Shown here piece by piece: positions 36,701 to 48,700 of a stretch of DNA of 64,000 bases; position 1 is the first letter of the stretch; the number at the start of each line of letters is the position of its first letter. Location of the stretch: the NCBI RefSeq assembly GCF_905163445.1, contig NC_053182.1, positions 8,184,001 through 8,248,000 of the forward strand, in the 5' to 3' direction. The translations under genes were made by a program, and so were the position numbers. The notes beneath the pieces are model-generated. The model made no database searches. It had not been told where the DNA came from and was given only the letters and a program-made list of their open reading frames with translations. The DNA comes from Pararge aegeria (taxonomy: Eukaryota > Arthropoda > Insecta > Lepidoptera > Nymphalidae).

Positions 36701-39700
36701 AATATATATTTTCAATATAGGCTGTATGTAGGCTTGCCTTAGCGAGCGAAGAGAGAACCGTCCAGTTTAAGTTGGTAAGCTGAGCAATAGCATTGTGTTC
36801 CGTGCAAGTGTGATGAAAAATGTCATGATAACGCGAATGCATTAATTATAACATGTTAGTTTACTAGTTACATAATCTACTATTAAATACAAACGCTTAA
36901 CAATATTTTTAAGGGTAAAATGTAAGGAGTGTACAGTTTGGGCTTAAACTTGTGTTAAGTAGATCCCCTTCTAGTTTAAGATGTTCTTGAATGCTTAAAA
37001 GTTTCTTAAAAACGTAAAAAATATGTTTCAATAAAATTATACTTAGATAAAGACAATACAACTGGAATGAGAAAATTTAACCGGTGTCGGTACCGGATAA
37101 AAAATGAAATATTTTAGGTATATGCCCGGGCGCCACCGGGATAAATCGCATGTAACCAGGTACCTGTTGTCGAGTTACATCAGAGCGTAGCGAGAGTATC
37201 TTATATTGAATCCTTGCCCTGAGGCAAGGGGCCGAATCTGCTGATTCTTATAATTGCCTAAAGGCAGATTATTCTTCAGAAGTGGGATTTTTCTGAATCC
37301 AAATTACGTAAACAACCCATAGGTGTAATTGCATCAGAATCTGGACATCCTTACAGTCCCTCTAAGCCTTATAAGTATAATGACGTACTGAATTTAGCGG
37401 TGAAGCGGTGAAGTGGCGATAGCCCAGTAGGACTTCAACTTCACATTCGGGGAGCCAGTGGCGTGCACTTGATACATCCACAAAAGCACTGCATACCCTG
37501 AAATTGATATATAACTCGTATAGGAGGAGAATTTAAGCCTTTTCATGCAATTTTCCTGCTGTATGAATACCCTGGTAGGAAACCCAGTGCACGCCACTGC
37601 GGCGACCCGAGTTCGAATCCCAGCACACCGTCTAACTTTTGTAAGTTATGTGCGTTCCAAGCAGTTAAAATATAACTTGCTTCAACGGTGAAGGAAAACA
37701 TCATATGGAAACGTCCAGTCTTCTAACCTGGACAGCGTGGTGGACTATGGTCTTAACCCCTTCACATTGTGGGAGCAGACCCATGCCCTGTAATGGGCTG
37801 CTAATGTTGCCGCTATAATGATGATGACTGAACTTAGATTTCAGAAGTTTTTATAAAAATAAAGCATTGCCGAGCAAATTTAAAAATATTATAAAACTTG
37901 CAGACACTGGAGCTAGCGGTGCTAGACGAAGAACCTTACAGCGTCAGAACCGCGAATCTTCGTCAAATGTCCGCGGTCAACTTCAGACTTCAGCTAGTCT
38001 ACCCGAAACGCCGGTGTTTGCTCGTGGTTGTGATGTACCTCGAACACCGCCAAGAAATTCAACGGGACCACCAAGAAACAACACAGTTAACTCTATGCAG
38101 ACTATAGGTGTGTTTACATTTTTATTCATTTTCTCAAATAGCATGATTTACTTTAAGCTATATACGTTTTCTTTATACATTTACTTTATACATTTCTGGT
38201 ACTACTATCTACTACAATCATTTCATAAAAGCTTATATAGGGAACTGTTGTTACAATTCTTAAGATTTATTGTTAAAGACCTTCTTTGATACAACAGTCT
38301 CTATATTAAAGTGATGAAAATACGCGGTGTATTTTAATCCTTACATTCACCATAAATTTTTGTACAGTCTATATCAAATTTAGGCGTCTATATGCTGTAA
38401 GCTAAACAGAGAAATGACGGTTAAGGGTTCCTACATTATGGAATGGCTATGAAGCTATAAGGCCGCCGAAGTGTATGCGATGTTTTTGTTTTACTTTCCT
38501 TTTTTATGTACTTTTTGTGGTGTGCATTAAAAGTATATTCATTCATTCATTCATGGAATTTAATTTTGCAAGAAGTATCTTAACCATTTCTTTCAAGTTT
38601 CTTTTACGTTAAACTTATGTAGCCCCTTTTATTATTTAATCTCACTTATGTTAGTTGAGCAGTGTATTCAGGCCAATTAATTGATGGTTTTATATTTTGG
38701 AATACAGGTAGTAGTGCTACATTAGGAGGCTATGGGCGTGGTTCTGTCATGGGCACCTCTGGAGTATGTACTGGAGCGGATCTACTTCGCCTAGGCGGTC
38801 CCCCACGCGGCTGGTACCCTCGTCAACGACATCGGTAAATGAGCTATTTCAATTTTTATTTCTATTTATGTATTTTTTTTCATCTAGCATGTGAAGTGAG
38901 CTCCTTATTACTAAGAACTCACTTTCCTTCGTAGCGATAGTAGTATCGCCTCCAAATCTCGAATGAGGAGATCCATGGAAAAACCAGAATAACCGACATT
39001 GCTCAAAAAGTCGCGAAGCTAAAGTAGCAATGGGTGGGGCACATAGCTCGGACAACCGATGGACATTAGGGTATCGCATCAGTAAACGCAAACCCCCGAC
39101 GAGGTAGACGGACGACATCAAGCGAGTGGCAGGGAGCCGCTGGGAAGCGGCACAAGACTGTGGTATTTGGAAATACCTATGTCCAGCAGTGGACCTCCAT
39201 TGGTTGACCTGATCATGATGATGATGTTTTGCTTCATTAACGACGACATAACTCATGTTTAGGTATTGCTTACTATGGGCGAATCTCCGCTGACTAATAT
39301 TTCTCTAAAAGTTTGACTTTTCTTAGGAAAGCTTGTTGCATTTCAACAATGTCAGTAGGTAATATAATATGCCCTACCTAGCGTAAATACTTTAAGATTG
39401 AAGGCATAAATTATTCGTTGCACGAATCACACGCCTCGGGCACACAACTTGCATTGCAAATATTTAGCATGGCTTTTGCAACAATGATTAATATTCTGGC
39501 CTCTACATTTGAAATATTTACCGCCTTCGACTAAGTGGCGTCTATGAGTTCCTAGTCTCTTTCAAGAATCTATAATAACTATAATATGATATTACTGAAA
39601 TCAATATTAGTTGAGAATCTTCCGATTTTACTGTAACCTCGTCACTGTCCACTGACCTCTATTATTACCACGGGACACGCTGCTACCACTTTGTTGTTGG

Positions 39701-42700
39701 CTCCAATTGACATAACTACAGCGCCAAATGATATTGTGATAGAACTACACTATGTATATATATATAAATAAAAAAACACGCTTTTTATAGAAAACCGAAC
39801 TAAAAAATAGAAAATAAATTTTAATAAATTTAAATTAAGAATAGTGTTAAAAGTTTCAATAAATAAGTGTGAATAACTTACCAGACCCTGATGGGTTATC
39901 TACTTGATTAGTCAATTAATTCCATAAAAAAAAAACCTAGCAGAAAGTAGTAAACGGAGTTTAAGAAACGGTTTTCTTATATCTCCCACCCAGCCTTTAA
40001 CTTTTAAGGTTTTCATGTTTTAGGACTCGTGTATTAATATCAGCTTTTTGTTAAAGGCCGGCCTCAACGGAGCACCTTGATAGAATAACAACATCGTCAA
40101 AAATAGCGACGGACCTTCCAATACCCTGGGAAAATTCTGCCGCCGCCCGCAAGCCGCTTACGTTGCCTCCAAACTTGACGCCCAAATTCTTTCAGAAGTC
40201 TCCCAGAGAAGCCTTACGAAGAGTTACGAGTCTATTAATACGAAAGGGTAAGCGTTTTGTCTTATCACTTACTTAAAAGAATTTTTAACAAACTTCTAAA
40301 AGGTTTTATTTCGGATCGTTAGTTTATCTTTATTCCACTAAAAGTTAGCCAAGACTGCATTTTCTGTATTTAAGTTACGATGTAATCAAAGATGGTAGCG
40401 GGGATAGGACGTTTTAGGGTATTTCAGTTTAATTAAACTCCTAATCGGTTTCTACGCGGCACAGTAACGAAACGCCCTACCAGACCGAAATGTCCTACAA
40501 GACCAGAGAAAAGAAACCAGAATTTTCCCCTTTCCAGGCTAAAATACTTGACCACTTAGCTCTCCACTGTGCCCGGGAAGTAAACAAATCACCTCCTGTT
40601 CCTTACAATAAAATTATGTAGGTATATTGCGTAGACGCAACCCAATGTTTTCAATCTGTAAGATTCGTTTTTCAAGAACAGAGAAGTTTTATATAATAAA
40701 ATGAACTTTTGCAATTAAGTGTATCGCTAAAAATAAGTGTTTTGTTTAGGTGTATCATATTGGTGTATTGTCTTAGATCTCTAATATTAGAGCACATCAT
40801 TGTAGACGGCTTTCCATTTTTATTATGAGATCCATGAAAGCATTGATTTAAGTGTAGGTACGATGTGGTAGTAACTCGTTTAATACTTATTTCACGGATT
40901 ACAATTCGCAACTCAGCTCTCACCCAATAGTCATTTATAATTATAGGCATTCCTTCTACCCCTAATCGCTGTATAAGGGGTAGAAGGAATGCCTTTTGTC
41001 CAATAATGGGACACTTTACGGCCGACGGGCGCAGTGGGCAGTGACCCTGCTTTCTAAGTCCATGGCCGTGGGTTCGATTCCCACAACTGGAACATGTTTG
41101 TGTGATGAACATGAATGTTTTTCAGTGTCTGGGTGTTAATCTGTATACTATAAGTATTTATGTATGTTATTCATAAAAATATTCATCAGAAATCTTAGTA
41201 CCCATAACACAAGCTACGCTTACTTTGGGGCTAGATAGCGATGTGTGTTTTGTTTTAGTATATTTATTAATTACTTAAGGCTACGATAAAAAAATAATAA
41301 AATAATCTCCTTAAGATTTAAAACCATTACCGGTCCTCTATATAGGACGGGTCTCTTCTCATAATAAGAAGAGTTCAGGCCGTAGTCGACCACGCCGGCC
41401 AAGTGCAGATCGGTTATATTTCTCACACCTTTGGGAACTTCATCATCTCTCTCTTATGCATGCAGGTTTCCTCACGATGTTTTAGTTGTTGTTGTTGTTG
41501 TTCAAGTTAAAAAACGCACATAACTTAGGAAAGTTAAAGTTAACCACTAGACTACCACCGCTTCGCTCTCACCACTAGGCGATCATCTATGGTATTATAA
41601 TAAAAAAACTAAGAATTTACAATGGTATTTAATTAAAACGAAATTCTAATATCAGAATTCAGAACGTATCTTACGTTACACTATAGGTCAATCAAATAAT
41701 ATGCTAATTGCACACTTATTTATCAAAGGTTTCTGGACGAATTTCATTTTCCAATGATTTAACACAATGATTGATTCTATAAGATACTCACATGATAAAT
41801 TAGCCGTTTGGTCATATTATTTCCACAAATCATCTCATGTTTACGAACCAAATAAATGATGGTAAAATTTATATTAAGATCTCACGTCATCATGGCGTTC
41901 CTACTATCCGTCGACGTAGAATTCTTTGCTTACGCGATTTAAAATACCTACCTGTCGCCCACATTGTTTCTAAACGTATTCATATCCGCTTTTAAGAATA
42001 TAACGAGTTAGTAGGTAGGTATATTGTGTAGCTCTAGTAACTATTTTTAACCGACTACAATAAAAGCGGAGGATCTCCATTTGGTGCATTTTTCTCACAC
42101 TTTCGTGACTAATTTTAATGTTTCTTTTATTTCGTCTCAATAATTTTTTTTGTTTCGAAATAAAAAGATAGACAGACTTGACGTTTGAAAAGTAGACTTT
42201 TAGTAGTAGGTAGAAGTTATTAGGACGCATATCAACTTTCATACAGTGACTGTGTTTTAACCGAGTCTTCCTTAAAACGGTGGAACTAAAACTAACATGT
42301 CAATAAATATTTTTTAGGTATTTTGTAGTCTTATTTTTATTTCAAGTGGAACCGTGGAAATAGAAAAATCTCAAAGATTAACATGAATATGTAGATACTA
42401 AACGAATTCATACACAAATTCGTGGTTTATGTCTAAGTGGTGCGTAATTTTAATTTCACTTGGCTCTAATTTTTTTAGTATCCTTACTACAAAAGGTACA
42501 AGTGAGATGGACCAATAATTGGTGAATTTCAATTACCTACCTAAATTATAGGTTTGACTTCGTCTTAATATTCTTTATCTTACGAGTTGATGAACCGGAT
42601 AACAACCGTCAAACTCTCAAATGACCCATTGTTGTTACCCAAACACCATTTATAGAAAATTGACCGTTTATTGGTTTTCCTTTTAAATAAGTGATTAGTA

Positions 42701-45700
42701 GATAAACTCTGTAATAGTCAGAATAAAAATTAAAACAAGTGGCTCGAGTCCTTATTTGGTCATTAGAGAACAGCGCCTAGTCATAGCGGGGCAATGGTTT
42801 TTAATGCCATACCTACCTATTTATTAAAAATGATACGTCTTATACCTACCTACTCTTATAGAGTTAAAAAAAACTATTTTAGAAAATGTTTAATATAAAA
42901 TCCATTTTAACCTTTTTAACGCTTATTTTAAAATGTTATCCCGATTAAAACAAAAACAAAAAAACCCTCGTGATATTAAATCATTGTACCTACATACTTA
43001 GTTGTGCTCAAATACCTACTCGTCTTCGTACCAAATTTTCAAATTTACAACTCTTTTATCTTGCTGCTAAGCTGTAAATGCATACATACAACTGGAACTG
43101 ATAAGAACGATATGAAAAATATTACGTATCCGTACAGAATTCCTTGACCATGCTCGCCTAGTCGCTCAGACTGCACGTACCGGTATTTTGTACTTTAGAA
43201 GTAATGTAAAAGATAAAATTTAAAAAACTGGCAAATCAGTGTAATAGCGAGCCGCGCAAAACGTGTGATCCATTAGTGTACGTCGCGACTTATAGATGGC
43301 GCTACCTTACTCTTTTATCTCTATTGAATCATTTAAATATGTTATGTTCACGCGCTTTGCCATTAATAAATATTTAAATGTTTACTTCCGCCAACTTAGA
43401 TAAAGATAAGAGTAGTTTAATAATTAAAATAATATTTCTTATTTGATTCAAAACCCACAAGCGAACTGAGAAGGTAGAGCTAAAGAATTATTGGGAACTA
43501 AAAATTCAAAACTACAGTATTAATTTAATAGATGCCCTAGGTAGGTAGGAACTATAGTAAATAAGTATTATCAAGAAGTTCATTGAATCCATCCATAGTT
43601 TGAATGTAACGATAATAAATATTAAACTCTTGACAGCTGTGCCTGTAACTATTATACAAAGCGACCAACAAATCGTTTGTGTTCTCAAATAGGTAGGTAT
43701 CTACTGTTATTGTTCCAATCTAAATAATAAACCTACACGTCCGTCCCGCAGAACAATACCACAATATAAGGCGCTAACAATCGGTTAGAGGACCTCAAAA
43801 GTTCGGCTGCACAATAGCATCCAGTACACAATAACGTTTCTGTTACCTGCGGCATCAATATGTGCATAATAGTACGCGTGCAGTGAATCAACCGTCGCTC
43901 GCCGTCGCCAGTCGCCCTGCCAGCCGGCTTCTCGTGAGTCACCCGTGTCATAGCGCCGTGTGCGAGGGAGGAATGATTGATTTCTTTCGGATAGATCGTA
44001 ACTAGTTGATAACCACCAGGGTTGTAACAGCATCTCCGCCAGGAGTTGAGCCCTAGAGTGCAGTGACAGATTTTCTACAAACGACGTTTCCTTAATCGAT
44101 CGCGTTAAAGTAACCTACGATTTTTATGGTATCGAAGGAGCCCCATCTAGTTGAAATACTGGGAAACCGTATTGTTACTAGATGGCGCTTCTTCTGGCTC
44201 GTAAAAAGTAAACTTAGAAATAAGATCTCATACTTGACACTCTAGTCTCTGCGACATCGGGGGAAACTCTACCTATGGGCCCTCCCGTGTAGCTCGGACA
44301 TAGTGTCAGGATGACGTTGAGTAATTAAGGTTTGTCCTTGAGTTGACGTTAAAAAATGGGGACTTTCCCTTCGCTGGCGACGACGCTGTGTTGAGTTCAC
44401 ATAATCGTATAAATTCGTAGGAATTGTTTATCCTCATTTCATCATCCGGGACATGTTTGGGTCGTCGGTTAGGAGTATAAGATCACGCCTCAAATACTAA
44501 CGGGTTGGGGTGTCGGGGCTCGAGAGGGTTTCTCAAAATAGCTGGGTATGCCCATGTCTACCAACTTAGCTCCTAGTGTAGGCATTATGAACATATCTAG
44601 CATTGAACGCTCTAGCGGAGCTAACTATTTCTTCGGGCAGTCATAATCGGGTGCATTAGCTGATAACAAAAACATTAAACAGTGGTGTCAATTCGGTTGT
44701 ACAAAAACCTAAAGTAAATTGACCGGTCTTAAAGCAGTGCAGTCCCTTTCTCAATATTTCCCATAGACGAAGATAGCATTGTTATCTTTTATTTCTTTTA
44801 TTGCACTAGGTACAAGTTAGCCCTTCAATGCAATCTCACCTGCTGCTAAGGGCGGACAGTCTAAGATGGTAGCGGGCTAACCTGTTAGGGGTATGGCAGT
44901 TATATTAAACCAATACTGTTCGGTTTGTACGCAACCTCGTATCGGAACGCTAAATCGCTTAGCGACACGTTTTATTGGTTACTAGCCACGGCAGTAGCCT
45001 CCCACTTCAAACATTTTGAGCATATCAATTTGTTTAGTTAAGAGAATCTTTTAACTTTAATTTTTGAGAAGCGAAAGCATTTTTATCTCTTTAGTAATGA
45101 CAAGTTTCTTGGGAACAACCAAATCTATTTGGCATGAGAAATGACTTGATATGAACCTACCTACTGATACAAACTGGCTTCACTTAACGGAATACCGGAT
45201 AGTGGGCGCAATGAGCAGCGACCCTGCTTTCTGAGTCAAAGGCCGTGGGTTCGATTCCCACAACTGGACAATATTTGTGTGATGAACATGAATGTTTTTC
45301 AGTGTCTGGGTGTTTATCTATATATTATAAGTATTTATGTATATTATTCATAAAAATTATTCATCAGTTATCTTTGTACCTATAACCCAAGCTACGCTTA
45401 CTTTGGGATACAATATGGCGATGTGTGTATTGTCGTAGTATATTTATTATTATAATTATTATTTATTATTATCACATACCTAATAGCATTGGACTTCTTC
45501 AGCGTGCTCTGTTACCTTCTGGTTCTGGTGGACTTAAAACGTTCACAGGTCACCATTCGAGTACCTGTTATACAAACATCTTGCTGTTTAATATTTTATT
45601 TGTTCAAGGGTAGGCGTTTAAATTGTTTCAGTAGTTTTTCAGTGAAGTGCTTAAAAAATGCTACTATTAGGTACTAAAACTATATGCTATCACTGTTATA

Positions 45701-48700
45701 GGCTATATGCTATAGTTATAGGCTAACTTTATACTCATATTTGCTGAGCAGAAATAACTATTGCTTCTGGGCCAACGTCATAGCTACGAGTAGGTACATG
45801 TTAAACCTGTCTGCTTTTCCCTAACATTTTCCTTTATAGTTGATTCTTCCACAAAAGGCTATCTGGATGAGATCGCTATAAGCGATAAGATTGCTTTTGA
45901 GCATTATATTATATTGTTCATAGTTTTAATCTTTTTGTTTCCTTTTCTCATTTTGCGCAATAAAGAGTTGTTACGTTACTATCTGTCCGTTGTAATAATT
46001 CCTGGGTATGTATCTACTTACAAAGATACTATTAAAAACTTTCCGTATTACATTATTACAAGATACCAATTCTGTGTCAGTAAAAGATCGTAAAACAAAG
46101 TTTAAACATCGAATTAAAGTGTTATGTACAGAGAGCGTATATACAAACCGGTCGCTGCCAAAGATGGCAACCGGTCAGGCTTTGAGGCCGACGGTCGGCC
46201 GCGCCGGCGCCCTACATAATATGACCACTCGGTACAATCATACTTCTCTCATAGAAATGCTCATTACTCATACTTCGTAAGGTTATAATCTTTAATCCGA
46301 ATGATGTGCAACTTTCTCTGTAGCACACCGCCGAAAACTTTCATCGAGACGGCTACCTATAAGTTTATAACTACTTCTCCGAACATACTTACAATTCTTT
46401 GGTACACAGCCAAAACCCATTTGTTTTTTAACTGTCAAAAATTTTAAGAGTATAGGTATATTTTTTAAATCACACAAGCACCCCGTGGTATCTTTAGTAT
46501 ATTACCTAGGTAGGTAATAAATAAGACAAAGCTTAACGCAAAGAATTTGCTTATTTGTCCATACGTAGGCACGTTTGAACTGCCTCTAGTGAGGTTGGTC
46601 TAGTGATTATCATTTTGTACACGAGGTCGAACCCCGGGTCGGTCAATAACTTGTTAGGTACTGGGCTTTAATGTTACGAAACTCTCAGTACGAACCAGGA
46701 GTTAGACAATCGGCGATGTAAACCCCTATGCCACGGGGAGCGCGTTAAGCCGTCAGTCCCGGTTATTATAAGTAACTTGTGATAATAGTCGTTAAAGCCC
46801 ACGAAACTGCTTTTGTGCAGCGTGGTGGGTCCTTGCGCTAAAACATTCCCCCTCTTATAAGAGAGGAGACCTGGGCCCAGCAGTGAGACGTTAATACGCT
46901 AAGGATGTGGGTATGGTTGAAAACTTACGCGAATCTTAAGGGAATAGGTACCTTCCTTACCGTATAGTACCATACCTATATAATTGAGTAAAGTTATTAA
47001 GACCATAATATAACATCACAGTAAACCCACCGTTTAACGTAGATGAAACCGTAGGGCACTGCTAACAAGTAGATAAAACACTAACCGCGTAACGTTATAC
47101 AGACACTATTAACCCGCCTTTGTTCTTATCCGAAAACGATAAGGGAATTGATACCAGATCGATATTGCATCGATAATCATCCACAAACGTTCACTTGAAA
47201 TCATCCATTTTATACGTACGTAGCTATTTCATTTCAGATATTTCTCCGGTGCTACCAAAATGTGTCCTATTCCACTTTTATCAAGTGCTGGTACAAACAA
47301 ATGCAGCGGTGGTTGCAATATCACTAACGGAAATGCTCTGACACTATACTATTATTAATAGAAATGAATTAAGATAATACCAACAGCAGTTTCCTGTTTC
47401 ATTTATCAATAATTATCATATCCGAACAATAGGTACGCACTCACTTTGGTGCCTTGTGGTGGCGTGGCGTGATGTGATAACATTTTGATACTTGTATTAA
47501 GTTCGCAATGATTCTATCGAATTGAATTCGTAATTTTGTTTTATGACGTTATCTTTGACATCAGTAACAGCTACAGTTATTTCTTTGTAGCATGATGAAG
47601 GGAAGGGTTTTTCATAACGTCAAAGGTTGTCTGGAAGGGATCGCTTTTATGATAAGACCGCCTTTGCACGCTCTATTTTATATTCTAAGTTTCTTCTACA
47701 TATGTATTTACTTTGTATAAAATATGTGTTAATAAAATATGTGTATAATAATAAATAATAATTATAATAATAAATATACTACGACAATACACACATCGCC
47801 ATATTGTATCCCAAAGTAAGCGTAGCTTGGGTTATAGGTACAAAGATAACTGATGAATAATTTTTATGAATAATATACATAAATACTTATAATATATAGA
47901 TAAACACCCAGACACTGAAAAACATTCATGTTCATCACACAAATATTGTCCAGTTGTGGGAATCGAACCCACGGCCTTTGACTCAGAAAGCAGGGTCGCT
48001 GCTCATTGCGCCCACTATCCGGTATTCCGTTAAGTGAAGCCAGTTTGTATCAGTAGGTAGGTTCATATCAAGTCATTTCTCATGCCAAATAGATTTGGTT
48101 GTTCCCAAGAAACTTGTCATTACTAAAGAGATAAAAATGCTTTCGCTTCTTAAAAATTAAAGTTAAAAGATTCTCTTAACTAAACAAATTGATATGCTCA
48201 AAATGTTTGAAGTGGGAGGCTACTGCCGTGGCTAGTAACCAATAAAACGTGTCGCTAAGCGATTTAGCGTTCCGATACGAGGTTGCGTACAAACCGAACA
48301 GTATTGGTTTAATATAACTGCCATACCAATAAAGATTTCAAACAGACAAACAAACAAGAGAACATACGTACCAATATCTCGCACACTAAAAAAGCAAAAC
48401 AGCCTACCTACTACTACCTACCTAATTACGTATGTCGCTTCTTCAGTATGTGAGCAAATGGCGTGCATCTTGCGTAGGTACGTTAACTTAACCATACCAC
48501 AACGCAAAAACTGTACAGAGTTTTGATGCCATGGTGAATTACATACACATGTCGATTTATATATATAACAGAGAATCAGAGGACTTAATACCATAGCTTC
48601 CCTTAATGTAGTTTTATTACAAAACGGCAGTTTCATATGGCATATAAAAACGTCAACAATATTAAACTACTGCTTTAAGAGTAGTAAACCCTAAGGACTC

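Larger units (their letters stand above)
45473..47744. other. 2272-bp spacer of the inverted duplication
   Basis: The spacer holds LINE tails (45843-45975, 47618-47740) and a SINE family 4 copy (46585-46905). A short GC-rich patch near 46150-46215 contains the palindrome ggccgacggtcggcc. No convincing exon. Confidence 0.6.

Noticed and set aside
40672..41112. 146-residue frame on the - strand
   Set aside because: It runs through the perfect hairpin and a SINE head, and has no family resemblance.
46008..46280. 90-residue frame with a GC-rich centre
   Set aside because: No donor or acceptor in a useful phase and no conserved motif; lies in the spacer of the inverted duplication.
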